Source: Azadirachta indica (taxonomy: Eukaryota; Streptophyta; Magnoliopsida; Sapindales; Meliaceae). From it: a DNA stretch of 64,000 nucleotides. Under the pieces are notes generated by a model. The model ran no database searches and was not told the DNA's origin. It was given only the letters and a program-made list of their open reading frames with translations. The first letter of the stretch is position 1; the number at the start of each line of letters is the position of its first letter. The stretch lies in assembly GCA_022749755.1 (NCBI GenBank), contig CM040443.1, positions 18,459,228 to 18,523,227 on the forward strand. Direction: 5' to 3'. Position numbers and translations under genes: made by a program. Positions 13,981 to 26,861 of this stretch are shown here, in pieces.

Positions 13981-15985
13981 TATTATTGGACTTAGGTTAG
14001 GCCTATTATTGGACTTAGGTTAGGTCTAATGGGGCTGTTTAATGGGTTAACTAGTTGGCTCAATTATAATGGGATAATATATATTTATTATGTAATAAAT
14101 ATTATTGGTTTTATTTAAGTAATTAAATTAATTATTTGGGATAATTAATTAATTATTGTAGATAAATAATAAAATAAAAGGTACAACTTATCTTAATTGA
14201 TAAAATATTTATTTTTTTAATAAAAAATAACGTCTTAAACTAAATTAGAATTAAAATTGTGTGATTCTAATCCTAATTAAAAAAAGTTTTCCTCAACTCT
14301 CTAGCACTATAAATAGGGTACTTGTTCATTTTATTTCCAATATTGATATTAGAGCCTGTAAGGCTGGTCTTTTGTTTTTGTATATTATGGAATTATTTGT
14401 TTGTTATAAAATTCTATGTATAATATGAATGTTACTGAAATCACGTTGAATATGCATGATTTGTTTTGATAGCATAATCTTTAGTATGTGTTTTTGCTAG
14501 TTTTTTATATGAATTGAAAAACAAAACAAAATAACATGCATGATTCATGTGTTTTAATTGGATTAGAATTCAAAGATGAATGTTACATGCTGCATGAAAG
14601 CTTGAAGAAATTGATAATTTTTGTTTTTAGTTAAAAGCAAATTTGTATATTTGTTTTATGTTCAATTTTTGTATTTAGCCAATAACATTCTATATTGAAT
14701 TCTGATTTGTATGATCTTGTAACATTGGAAAGTGCTTTTCGTAAGCTTTCTGATGATATTCTATCTGACTATGTTTGGTTTTCTATAGAGGGAGAAAGAC
14801 TTGTTAGAAGAGTAAGTTATATTTTAAAAAATAAATAAATAAATAAATAAATAAAATTAAATATTTTATTTTTATAAAAGAGTAATGATAGAATGCTCCC
14901 CTGGCGAGTAAGCTTCGCCTCTATCTTCGATGGAAAAATGAATTATATAAATAGAATAAGAGTGAAATTCCAAGTTGAATGGTGACAGGCTGATCGTCAA
15001 AAGATGAACAAAAGTAGGCGTATGGCATGCATGCGTTTATGTAGAGAAGTGGAAGAGAATTTCCACTTGAGTAAAGTTGTTATATGCTAAAAATTTCCAG
15101 CATGTGCCACTCACCTAGGTGGCATGTAGGGGCCATGTGTCACCCTTCCGTTTGTATTTTTGGTTGTCTTTTTTTTTAATTTTTATATTTTAATTTTAAT
15201 TTAATTATTTTAATAAACTTGGCTCTGATACTAATGTTAGAAATGAATTAGAATTCGAAAGTATACGTTTTTGCTTTAGAAATTTGAAAAAAATTGTTTT
15301 ACCATTTTAAAGTAGTAGAAAACTACATACGAGAAAGTTTACTCGCTTCACAATGCAAGAACCAACTTTGATTTTACTTACTATCTGCTCTCTGTGTATT
15401 TGAATTCTATACTACTCAACAACTAATAAATGAGATGAATATGCACCCTATTTATATTGTTAGAGAGTTGAGGAAAACCCCCTTTGATTAAGATTAGAAT
15501 TACACAATTCTAATCTTATTCTAACTTAAGATTTTATCTTTTATTTAAAGATAAACGTTTTATCACTTAAAATAAAATATATCTTTTAACTCCCTAGTTA
15601 TCTACAATAATTAATTAATTATCCTAAATAATTAATTTAATTCTTTAGATAAATGCAATAATATTTATTTATAAATAAATATTACCCCATTAAAATTAGG
15701 CCAATTGAGTCAATCCGTTATGGGTGCCCCATTGAGCCTAGCCTAAGTCCAATATCTCTCATTCGCACATGATTGGATGACATTCTATACAAAGCAAAGA
15801 GTGAATAAAAACTTACAAGATAAAGATAAATCATGTATCCCAGAGCTCATACAGGTAAATGTATCGCGTAACCCATGAACAAGTAAAACAATTATATATA
15901 TATATATATATATCTTTTGTAGAACTTTGCAAAGAATACATTTACGAATTGTTCATTATATCCTAGATTTATGTTTGTAACATAA
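13981..15985. mobile_element. Block 2: second copy of the inverted-LTR arrangement
   Basis: This repeats block 1. A plus-oriented LTR (about 13981-14341, internally deleted, its first ~25 bases doubled) is followed by a primer-site-like TTGATATTAGAGCC. The same leader and centre follow, then a minus-oriented LTR (15235-15754) preceded by GGCTCTGATACTAA (15221-15234), the reverse complement of a tRNA-Met primer site. Bases 15755-15985 are the reverse complement of 23860-24082, the sequence just before the 3' LTR of the copia element downstream. The minus LTR is therefore joined to 3' non-coding copia sequence on one side and a primer site on the other. Confidence 0.65.
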
Positions 15986-16199
15986 TAATTAAATTAAAAT
16001 TAAAAGGGAGTTCTTATTCTGTGCAAATATGTTTGTCTCTCTCTCTCTCTCTATGTGTATTAAAAGTTTTAAAATGTCTAGAACTGAGAAAACTTGTTGA
16101 TGATAAATATATATGCTTAATTTCTTTGAATATAATTCATTTAGTGATAATTAGAAAAATTTTAATGAATTATATGCTAAATGGACAAACATAACCTTG

Positions 16200-16480
16200 A
16201 GATGCTTGAGTTATGTGTATTTGAAAAATTTTGCTAGAAAGGTTACAATTACCTAACGCATCTAAATTTTAAGTGGGATCATTATGAGTCCTCCATTCTT
16301 TTTTAATGATTTTTTCTCGTGCACTACTACATAAAGGTATGAGGCACTTGAAATATGTACATTTGAAAATTTTCTATCAAAAGGGCTATAACTGCCTAAG
16401 AAGTATAGGTTTTAAGCGGGATCATTGTGACCACTTTAGCCTTTATTGAAATTTTTATATATATACTCTTCGTGTAAAGA
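16200..16480 (+). repeat. Imperfect ~137-bp tandem repeat in the copia leader
   Basis: Two copies run from about 16202 and 16340. Both contain a TTGAAAATTT-like core, then GGxTxxAAxTxCCTAA, then TAAG(T/C)GGGATCATT, and end near (T/C)TCGTG. The spacing is about 137-140 bp. It lies in the untranslated leader before gag. Confidence 0.6.
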
Positions 16481-16687
16481 CATGTTGGAACATACTTAAA
16501 AAGAACTAGTATTATGCATATGTTTTATAAACTTATAATATTTGAAATATATGATGATTAAAAGTATCAACGACTTTTTGAATATATTTTTTTTTATTAT
16601 TCTTTTATCATTTAAGATTGCTGCACAGATAAAATATTTTTCTTTAAGAATACTTACACTATAAATGTCTATATATAGTAGTTTAAC

Positions 16688-17470
16688 ATGGCTTCTAAGA
16701 ACATTTTGGTTTATTTGAATAAGGTAAAGAAACTTAACGGTGACAATTATGATATATGACACTAGAAGATTCAATTTGTATTAAAAGAACAGTAATCTCT
16801 TGAGGCCTTGAACAATGTGATGTCTCAACTGCTTGAGGGTAACACTGCTTAAAATAGGAGAGAATGGAAGCTTATAATGGTTGGAAAACAAAAAATAGCA
16901 ATGCTTGCATAACGTTGTTGAGTAGTATGCGTGATGATCTCCTATGCAAGTATAAGCCATACTAGATGGCCCAAGAGATGTGGCTTGCCCTTAAGGAGAA
17001 GTTTGGTGGTACTTTTATAACCAAACTGAGAAGCTCACTATTAGATTTGATTTCACATCTTAAGTGCCTTAACATTTCTATAAGGTAACAACTAAGGGAT
17101 ATGTCGAATATGATATGAGAGCTAAAGTCTGCTAGACATGCTTTAATTGATGAGCAACAAATCTAGGCAGTCATTCTGTCCTTTCTAGATAATTAGGAAC
17201 ATATGAAGGTGAACATGATATACAATGATAACATCAGAATGTTTAATGATATCCAACATCATCTTGAGCTAGAAAATAATTGCCTTGAGGTAGCTAAGGC
17301 TGCTAATCAACTTTATGTGTTCAATTCGACCTCGTATAATACTACGGGTAATAAACGAAAGAGGGACAAATAGTTCTACAAGAAGGGACAAAATCCTAAT
17401 CAGTTGAAGTTCGATCAGGGAAAGAAGAAAAGGGCCAAACGAGCAGGCTAAAAAAGAACAAGTCTAAAAT
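16688..17470 (+). pseudogene. copia gag remnant
   Basis: The start codon at 16688 opens with MASKNIL, and a K-L-N-G-D-N-Y motif typical of copia Gag (UBN2-type) follows. The frame is soon closed by stops, but weak Gag-like character continues to a Lys/Arg-rich tail near 17350-17460. No intact CCHC zinc knuckle is seen. In a living element Gag builds the cytoplasmic particle that packages the RNA. Confidence 0.7.
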
Positions 17471-17979
17471 AATTGTTATTCGCTTGAGAATACGTTTAGA
17501 CAAAATAGGTAAAACCCAACGCCAATATTGCTCATTATAGTTATGTTACTTGATCTCTATTTCCAAATGAATCTCGTCTTTTGTGAACTATAGACTTAGT
17601 AGTTATAAACTAGCTCGAGATCTAGGAGTTTATGTAGAGTATTGTCAAATTAGTTATAGGACAAAATGGATATATTGGGAAACAACACTAGTGTTGAAGT
17701 AAAAGGCAAAGACAGTTGCAAATTGCTTGTACATAGTGCACATACTTTGCTTTTACATGATGTTCTATACACTTCATAAATTTGACAAAATTTAGTCTTA
17801 GTTTCTATTCTTCTTATATTAGACTACCATTTACATTTTTATGGTAATGTAATAAGTCATATTTTGAATTCTATTCCTATTGACAATGGTTATTTGTTGG
17901 ATGGTTTTATAATTTAAGATATTGATTTTTTGGTAATTATAATTATGATGGTTTTTTTTTTCAATGATTACACCTTCTA

Positions 17980-18540
17980 ATGTTTTGAATGTGAATGTTA
18001 ATATATGGCACGCTAGATTAGGATATATTGGGCAAGATAGAATGAATAGACTAGCTAAAGAAGGCCTAATAATGACACTTGCTAACATTCAATTGCCCAT
18101 ATGAGTTGTTTAGCTTGCAAAAGGAGATCCTCTATAATTTCGCATGTCAGGGTTATTTCTTGCTTTTATCCAATCATTAATAACTTGTTGTTTTTAAATA
18201 ATAGTAGATAGAGGAGGATTTATTCAATCACATAGTCTGGGCTCTTAGAATATGGTGCCCTTGGAAAAGTAACTAGAAAATCATTTGGCAAAGGAACTAC
18301 AGCCGAGTTTTTGTTGCAATTAGTTCATTTTGACATCTATGGACCAATGAATGTAATAGCTAGGCACAGAACTTATATTTGATTACATTCATTGATGACT
18401 ATATACGTTTTGATTATGTCTATTTGATCTCACGTAAATTAGAAGCATTAAATTGCTTTAGATTGTATGTTAACTTGGTTGAAAACCAATTAGATAAGAA
18501 TCAAAACCTTGAGGATTGATCGAAGATGTGAATATCTTTT
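17980..18540 (+). pseudogene. copia integrase remnant
   Basis: Near 18004 the frame reads IWHARLGYIG, the GAG-pre-integrase signature WHxRLGHxG with H changed to Y. A cysteine-containing zinc-binding segment (CLACK-like) follows at about 18110. The core resumes near 18330 as HFDIYGPM and again near 18500 as a R(T)LRID motif. Stops and frameshifts occur throughout. Integrase would insert the cDNA into the host chromosome; this copy cannot be made. Confidence 0.7.
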
Positions 18541-19120
18541 TGAATAGTTTAAAGAACCGTGTAATGAGATAGGTATTAATAAACAATTAACTATTGTTAG
18601 AATTTAGTACCAAAATGGTGTAGCGGGAAGGAAATGGTTAGATCTATGATGGCACAAGCAAATCTTCCAGTATCTTATTAGGGAGATGAGTAAATTATTG
18701 TGACGTATATACTTAACCGTGTTCCTTCCAAATCAGTTAGCACTGCTCCTTATGAGTTATGGATGAGTAAAAAACCTAATCTAATGCATTTGCAACCTTG
18801 GGGTCTACAGCTTATGTTTACGATCCATTAGATAAACATGAAAAATTGGATACAAAGGGTAGAAGTTATATCTTCATTAGACATCTTGAACATTTAAAAG
18901 GATGTGTATGTTCATTAGTGAATGGATTGATGGAACAATAACCTAATTAGAATCGAAAGATCCATTTTTTTCGAAAATGAATTTCTTAGAATTAGAGAAG
19001 TAGAAAGAATATCCAATTTTATGAATTGGATGGTTATGGTGATACTTCAAACAAAGGTGTTGAGGAAAATATAAAATTTTCTCGAAATGCTAGTTTAGTG
19101 GAAGTGGAACATTTTCAGAG

Positions 19121-20306
19121 TTGATAAGACCAACTTGTAGAAGTAATCATACAATCATCCCACGTTGTCATTTTCAGATTAAAGGAAAGGCTTTTATGAT
19201 TGCTTTATATAATAACGATGAGCCGAAGACTTTTGCTAAAGATCTCACTTCATCTTCTAGGGAATTATGGATGAAAGCAATGGAAGAAGAAATGAAGTCC
19301 ATGAGAGTCAATCAAGTCTGGGATTTGATTGATTTACCTCTTAATCATTGAGCCATTGGAAACGAATGGTTTTTTTGTATTGAAAGAAAGGTGGATGACA
19401 CAACTGAAAGATATAAGGCACGATTGGTAGCAAAGAGCTATACCAAAAAGAAAGATATAGACTATAAGGAAACTTTCTCATCTGTGGTAAGGTTTCCATA
19501 TAATCGTAGCCATAGTCATATGTTTGGATCTTGAATTACATCAAATGGATGTGAAAACAACATTTCTTAATGGAGAACTAGAGGAAGAAATATTTATGGA
19601 CCAACCTCAAGGGTTTGTTTCTAAATGCCTAGAGCACAAAGTTTGTAGGCTCAAAAGATCAATATATGGACTAAAACAATCCTCAAGACAATGGTATCTT
19701 AAGTTTCATAGTAATGTAATTTCTTAATTCTCTATAATTGATGAGGACCATTGTGTGTATGTTAAGAGATCTGAGGATGATTTTTTGATATTATCTTTAT
19801 ATGTAGACAATATATTAATGGCTGGGAATAGTAAGGAGTTTGTTAAAGTTATTAAAGAATGTTATCTTCAAATTTTGAGATGAAAGATATAGGCGAAGCA
19901 ACTAATATCTTAGCAGCTAAGATCTATAGGGATTGTTCAAGAAAACTTCTAACTTTGTCTCAAGAACCTTATATTAGGAAAATTTATGAAAAATTCAACA
20001 TGACTAGTTATAAAAGCATGGATACTCCTATTTTAAAAGGACAAACTTTTAGCCTAAATATGTGTCCTAAGACTCCACAAGAACATGAAAAAATGGTAAG
20101 AGTTCCTTACTATAATGCTATTGGTAGTCTCATGTACGCTATGATATGTACAAGACCTGATATTTGCTATAAAGTTGGATTGCTAAGTAAATATCAATAT
20201 AATCTAGGATAAAAGCATTGGAATGCTGTTAAAAGGATTTTAGCATACTTAAAAGGTATTGCAGATTACTCTTTATGCTACCAAGGAATTGACTTATTCT
20301 TAGTTG
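19121..20306 (+). pseudogene. copia reverse transcriptase remnant
   Basis: ORF pieces at 19121-19351, 19524-19727 and 19859-20212 carry the copia RT series: W(M)KAMEEEM, QMDVKTTFLNGELEEEI, CRLKRSIYGLKQSSRQW and a YVDN box. The catalytic YVDD is therefore changed to YVDN near 19800. The TRPDI(C)Y motif follows near 20150. The domain is cut by the nested insertion at about 20307, and several frameshifts separate the pieces. Confidence 0.88.
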
Positions 20307-22628
20307 GATAAGCGTGTATTAACCCATTTATTAATTAGATAATCTTGTCAATTTGATCCGTTTATTATTCGGTAATTAGGTTAACCTGTTTAATTTAAAT
20401 AAAAATAATTATAATTATAGATAATCAAACCCAAGACCTTAGCTTAATACAATTTTAACCATTGAGCTACAACTATATTTTTATTTAAATTATGAATACA
20501 TTATTTAATTATATCACATTTTAAGTTTTTTTTATATTATAATGTTAACTTATCTTATATAGAATTATTTTACATTATGAATGTTAAATTATTATAAGTA
20601 ATTAAAATAAAATTATTTAATAAAAATTATTTTCAAATTAAAAAATTACTAACAATAAAAAATTAAAAAATTAAAATCATAATGTAATGCATTTATTTTT
20701 TTTTTCCTTTTTTTTTTATTTTTACAATAAAATCAAAGAAGAAAATAGAAAAAATTTAAATTTCTTGTAAAAACTATTTGTGAACACGATGTTTTATAAA
20801 AACCAATTATAAATAAGATTTTTTGTAAATTTTTAGTATCTAAAATCATATTATAATTATTACCGAATATATATTTAAGTTTGAAAGTAATGAATAAGTG
20901 AGTGAAATACCCACTCATTAGTCTCAAAAAAAAAAAATAAATAAATGATATTGTTAAAATCAATTATAACTAACACAAACTCAAATTTGTCAATATATAA
21001 ATAGCATTTAATTTATTTAAATTTAAATATACAAATAATTTGAATTTTTATTTACAACATTTTATATAGTTTATTTTGAAAATTAAGTTTATAATGCTCA
21101 AATTTAATTACAGCTAACACAAAATAAAAAAACTATTTATGAACACAATGTATTATAAAAACCGATTATGAATAAGATTTTTTGTAAACTTTTATTATCT
21201 AGAAATATATTATTCAATAATTATTCTTAAAAAATAAAAATAATTATAGTCTTAATAAAAAGTAATTCTTTACTTTTATATATTTTTTGCATAACTTTTT
21301 ACAAAATGTTTAAATGATTTTTTTTTTTTTTTTTATTTAAATTTATTTTTTATTAGATAATTTTATTCTCATTATTGTTTTAAGTTTTTGAAATCATTAT
21401 CCATTTAATCATCCATCTAATGTATCTAGTATATGATGTGGTGTATACATAATTATTTATTGATTATGTCAATTTAGTAGTCAAAAATTTAATTTTTGAG
21501 TCTCCCTTACTTACAAATATTTAATATAACCATTTTACCACAATTATTAATTTTCATACTCTTATTAATGTAATAGTCATATATTAATATTATTAATTTA
21601 TAAGTATTAGCAATTAAATTTCAAAGTTTTAGAAAAATAATATACTAATTAACTAGTACGTCACCTCTATTATCATTTATATATTCACAAAGTATAAATT
21701 ATTTGCCAATAGACTCAAATTACGATAGATATAAAAATATTCGAATTGTATTGCAATAAGCTTAATTTATAATAAGTTTTTTTTATCATAAATTAATTAA
21801 GATTACGTTAAAATTTTATTAAAATGAAGAGTATTAATCTAATTAATTTATCTTCACCTTTTTCTTAAAATAATTAGCCTCCAATTATAATAAAAGGTAA
21901 CTATATTATACAAGGCAATATGTTTATTATTAGATGATTTTATTTTCTTTACACGACTATAGTTTAGTTAAATTGTTACATATATAAACTTTATTTAAAT
22001 TATTGTTAAAAAAATATCACAAGAAATTTATAAATTATTTGTTATAAAATTATGGTTACCAAATATTAAGTTAAAAATATTTTAATTTTATTGTATTTAT
22101 AAGTAATTATTAATTTTTAACATTAAGTTAAAAATAAGTACATTTAAAACTATTGAAAATAATTTAGCATTAAAATATAAAAGGACCTAAAATATTTTAA
22201 TATATAAGTTTATAGTGCACCCAAAATTTAACTAAAAAAGTGGCAGTAGTTTAGTGGATAAAAAAGTCACATTATGACTTTTAAAACTTGAGTTTGAATC
22301 TTAGTAGTCACAAATTTTTTTAAGATAGTAACCATGTCATTGAATGGATTGGCGGGTTGACACGACCCATTTACCTGAATAATAATCGTGTCATTAAAAG
22401 GGTTAGTGGGTTAACGCAATTCGTTTACTTAAATAATAGTCGTATCATTAAATAGATTGGCAGGTTGAAAAGGTCAAGCCAGAACACAACTCGATTAATA
22501 AACAGGTGATACGAACCCGACACGATTATTAATTGTATCGACTTACCTCAATTCAAACCCAGAATTTTCGTGTTGGGTTAGTGTCATGTTCGCAGGTTAG
22601 GTCCAAAATTGCCACCCTTATTTTTTTA
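20307..22628. mobile_element. Nested insertion in the copia element (possible non-autonomous hAT-like unit)
   Basis: The copia frame stops at about 20306 and resumes at about 22637. CTTAGTTG occurs on both sides (20299-20306 and 22629-22636), consistent with an 8-bp target duplication as made by hAT transposons. The ends carry a degenerate inverted repeat (TAAGCGTG near 20309 against the complement of CACCCTTA near 22612). Inside are AT-rich sequence and direct repeats of about 100 bp at 20765-20865 and 21125-21230. There is no transposase. The exact termini are uncertain. Confidence 0.55.
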
Positions 22629-22636
22629 CTTAGTTG

Positions 22637-23000
22637 AGAAGCTATCTCGTGGGATAGTAAGAAGCAGACATGCACCATTCTATTAACTATAGTAGCTGAA
22701 TTTATGGCATGCTTGGTAACAAACAAGAAGCAGTTTGGCTAAAGAGATTTTTCGAGGATTTTAAAATTATGACAACTATTGTTAGATCGGTCACTGTATA
22801 TTGTGATAGTTAAGTAGTTATATCTTTTACAAAAGAAGCTAAATACCATAGCAAATTCAAACACATAGAGACTAAATACAATTTTGTTAGAGATATTGTA
22901 GCAAATAAAGAAAAAACTATTCAGTATATTTCTACATGCTACATAGTGGCTAATCCATTAACCAAAACAGTTACTAATGATGTTTATTCATCATATGCTT
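22637..23000 (+). pseudogene. copia RNase H remnant
   Basis: Just after the nested insertion the plus strand reads (E)AISWDSKKQ, the conserved copia RNase H motif (x-ISWKSxKQ), then an AEFMAC motif corresponding to AEYMA. Stops follow. This is the C-terminal end of pol of the element split at 20307. Confidence 0.8.
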
Positions 23001-24082
23001 GATCTTTAAGAATAGATTATGTTTTTAATGTGCTGAGATGTTACTTTAATATTTCTTCGAATAAATGAAGTTATTGTTCTTATATTTATTCTTTTATAGT
23101 GTATTGCATAATGACACATATGTTTATACCCCAATAATATGTCATCATATTGAATATTAATTGACTTTTACGAGTGATCGCCTCAATTGTTGATTGCAAC
23201 AAATTGAGATGAGACACTTATAATATCTTTAGCTTGTGTATAAAAATGTATCACCTTGAGTAGGTTAAGATGAGGTTTGCTTATATAGACCCGAACATGG
23301 TATATTTATTATCATGATGATCTTATTATAGCCAGATATGAGATCTTAATTTATCTTTTCGAAAAGAAGCATTCGAGAACTCAAGTTAGACACTAAGATA
23401 ACAACTAAGCTAAAGATTTGTATAGCAATATTGAAATATGTTTTTAAAAAGAAAGTGTTGTAGTATGTGATTTATACCACATGTACTTAAGTCGACCAAT
23501 TAGGAAAATGAAGAAATATCCTTATTCTCTTCATTGCGTAAGTTCCTAAAGGTAGAAATTTTAACCTCATGAAATTTAGTCATAATTTCCCATGTCATAA
23601 AGTAGCAAGTCAACATTTAGCTACTTTAGCATGTTATCTATGGTTATAAAATAATATGCAGTCTATGAAACATGTTTAGGAAAGTAAATGGTCTAAAACG
23701 AAATAACATGAGTGAAATGGGAAGATTTATTTTGTTTACATTAAAACTTGTGTTTTCACTAGTCAACCAATTACGTAATTTTTTAGATCGATAAAATTGT
23801 TATTACATAGAGTTTTAAAGTAAATCAAGCATATATTTTGACGGATTAAGTATGCTTCGATTAATGTAACAAACATAAATTTACGATATAAATGAACAAT
23901 TTATTATATGCTTTGTGAAGTTGTTTGCAAAAATATATATATAAAGCTCTATTTGTTTTATTTGTTCATGGGTCACACAATACATTTACCCCTATACACT
24001 ATGTGATACATTATTTATCTTGTAAGTTTTCATTCGCTTTTGCTCTATATAGAATGTCATCCCATCATGTGGAAGTAAGAGA

Positions 24083-24580
24083 TGTTGGACTTAACGTAGG
24101 CCCAATAAGGAGCCATGGTGGATTGACCAAGTTAGCCCATTTATAATAGGATAATATGTATTTATGTAATAAATATTATTGTATTTATCTAATTAATTAA
24201 TTAATTATTGTAGATAAATAAGGAGTTAAAAGATATGTCTTACATTAAGTGATAAAATGTTTATCATTGAATAAGAGATGAAGTCTTAAATTGAATTAGG
24301 ATTAGGATTATGTAATTCTAATCCTAATCAAGGGAGGTCTTCCTCAACTCCTTAACATTAAAAATAGGGTATTTATTTGTTCTATTCAATAGTTGTTGAG
24401 CAGTCCAGAATTTAGATACACAAAAAGTAGAGAGTGAGTAAAAATTAGACTGAATTCTTGCGTTGTGAAGCGAGTAGATTTTTTTGTGTGTGATTTTCTA
24501 CCACCTTAAAATGATAGAATAACTTGTTCAAACATTCAAAGTGAAAAGGTACGCTTCCACATTCTATTTTATTTCCAATA
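24083..24580 (+). repeat. 3' LTR of the copia element
   Basis: It starts TGTTGGACTTAACGTAGGCCC and ends in TTATTTCCAATA. It contains the R/U5-like segment TTCTTGCGTTGTGAAGCGAGTAG, which is shared with the LTR at 12158-12706. It is preceded by a 3' non-coding stretch (23860-24082) that is also present inverted at 15755-15985. Confidence 0.75.
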
Positions 24581-25718
24581 AATATTATTGATGCAAGCAA
24601 GGCCATAGTATCAAATATTATATATCTCTAGTGAAATTGGCTATGTAAGCCAATTATTAATTTAATAGTCTCGAGTTATTAATTATCCAAAATTTAATGA
24701 ACGAAATTAAATTTTCTATTTTCCAAAATAAAAAAAATGATAATGGTTCAATTAATATATACTAAAAGGTGGACAAGTGTAGAGGTGTCGTAGGAATAAG
24801 CAGACTCCTCAATATACAATACAAGATCACTTCGACCATTTGGACAATCCAACAAAACACTTGAACGGCTATCCCTCAAGCCAGGTTCATGTTGCATATA
24901 TTATTGATGCCAAAAATTTGATCTCTTCTACCTTAAACAACAAAACTTTGATTCTTCTAAACTTTGAAAATTCTTCCTCACCGACAAACACAAGAACAAT
25001 TAAAGTATTGCTGGTCTCTTCGACATATGATCTCCTATGCTTAAGTTAGAATCAAATTATTCAAAGTACTTTATGTTGAGTAATCAATTTGGCAAATTTT
25101 TGTTTAGTTTTTGAAGTGTGTAGCTTGTTCCTCAAATCGCCAGGATTATATATATTTGAGAACCAACAATTTGGCGGTTATTTTCAGCTATAACCACCCA
25201 TGATTAAAGGTGGGATAGTGGGTGGTTACAAGATAAAGCTTGCAATTGTCTCCATATCCCTGGTTGAGTTGTATTTTATCACTCGACCTGGGCTGTATTT
25301 TTTGCCTGACCATTAATTACCGCCACTATATTAAAGCAAAGTTTTTTCTTGATCACATAATTCTATTCTCATCCAATACAGCATGCTTTAAGGTCAAGTA
25401 TTTTCTTAAACATCAAGCCTTAGAGTTTTTAGTTAAATGTGTTTTGCTAGAAACTCAGTTGTTTTTGCCTTACATTTTTCCTGGCCTGATCTGGCCAGCG
25501 TCCTTTTATGTTTTTGAAAAAATTGGTGACTCTTTAGTTTTGTGCGAATTTTTCACCTCTTAGAGCGCATGACAGCTATCAACAATACCTTTAATTATAA
25601 CTTGCTTTTTCATTTTTTCAAAATTCTTATCATATGTCAACACTCAATTAGGCCATGTCTGCCTTCACTGTGCTAGCTATCACTTCAACATGCTTCAAGG
25701 TTAGGTATTTTCCCAAAC

Positions 25719-25752
<34 letters not shown>

Positions 25753-26732
25753 CAAATGAGGAACAATACTAGTAATGGATTAAATATATTAAAAAAAAAT
25801 TAATATTTTTTAATTTTTTCTCCCTTTTTCCCTTCTCTTTTCTCCCATATCTCTTCTTTCTCATCTTGTCTATTCTTTTGTTTTCTTTTCTTTTTCAGCA
25901 GATTTAACAAGAAGAAGATCTAAAATTTAGCCCAAAAGATATTGTTGAAGTTCCAATTGCAAAAAATTCTATTAATTTTTTAGAAATAAAGGTAGGCATT
26001 CTATCACAACACCCTCTTCTTCTTTACAATAAAGATGAGTATTTTCCATTACAACTCATTATTCTTCTTGTTCTTCTTCTTCCTCTTCTTCCTTCCTGTT
26101 GAAAATAGAAAAAGGTTTTTCCCATCACAATTCTCACTATATCCTTCTCCTTGCATAACCTCACCATTATCTAGATTGTCCACTTCATACTAAAACTCAT
26201 CAATCAAGAATGAAGAAGGGTTTTCTTCTCATCTTGCAATGGGTAAAATTTGATAACTATTGGCAAAGACTGGTTGAAAGTTTGTTAGAAAAAAATAATT
26301 GGAGATAGATATTAGTCAAAATTTTGCTAGGGATTTAGAAAGAGTTGTTAAAACAAAAAAAAGAATAAATTATCATAGATTTTGTATAAGGCCATTTGTG
26401 TCTTCATGTACACTTAGTTAACTGTAGAAAGGATAACAATATAATTTCATCAAAGTCTATTAATTTAAATGGTCGGTAGATGAAAAATGAGATTATATTG
26501 ATGACTTTTCAACATTTCAGGTTATGTATGAAGATTATCAATAATTTATAGTTAAGGCTTAAGATATTTTAAAGATAAAGGCATTTCTTTGTTATTTTTA
26601 ATTAATTTGTTCTATATTTGCATCAAACACCTTTTCATTTTGTAGCGAGGACATGGATCCTCTCCTACTCTTTTCTATTCTTGGTTTTAAAGGATTTATT
26701 GACATGTGACATAATTGATGATGGAGGGCTCA
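24581..26732. other. Unassigned DNA before the assembly gap
   Basis: No recognisable gene. ORFs at 24840-25049 and 25240-25563 have no domain or splice context. An (AT)n microsatellite lies at about 25727-25752 and pyrimidine-rich tracts at 25810-25900 and 26050-26100. The gypsy 5' LTR is not found here. Confidence 0.6.
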
Positions 26733-26832
26733 NNNNNNNNNNNNNNNNNNNNNNNNNNNNNNNNNNNNNNNNNNNNNNNNNNNNNNNNNNNNNNNNNNNN
26801 NNNNNNNNNNNNNNNNNNNNNNNNNNNNNNNN
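26733..26832. other. Assembly gap (100 N)
   Basis: Exactly 100 N, the conventional length for a gap of unknown size. The sequences on either side are unrelated: unassigned DNA to the left, internal gypsy pol to the right. The 5' half of the gypsy element is missing here, along with whatever lies before it. Confidence 0.99.
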
Positions 26833-26861
26833 AATTCGGTTACTAAACCAATTAAGGTGTA

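Larger units (their letters stand above)
15986..24580 (+). mobile_element. Decayed Ty1/copia LTR retrotransposon, interrupted
   Basis: The copia order gag - integrase - reverse transcriptase - RNase H - 3' LTR can be followed on the plus strand through many stops and frameshifts: gag from 16688, GAG-pre-integrase near 18004, integrase core near 18330-18540, RT 19180-20300, RNase H 22637-23000, and LTR 24083-24580. A 2.3-kb insertion splits RT from RNase H. No intact 5' LTR adjoins the gag leader; the nearest plus-oriented LTR copies are in the two blocks upstream. The element cannot be autonomous. Confidence 0.85.
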
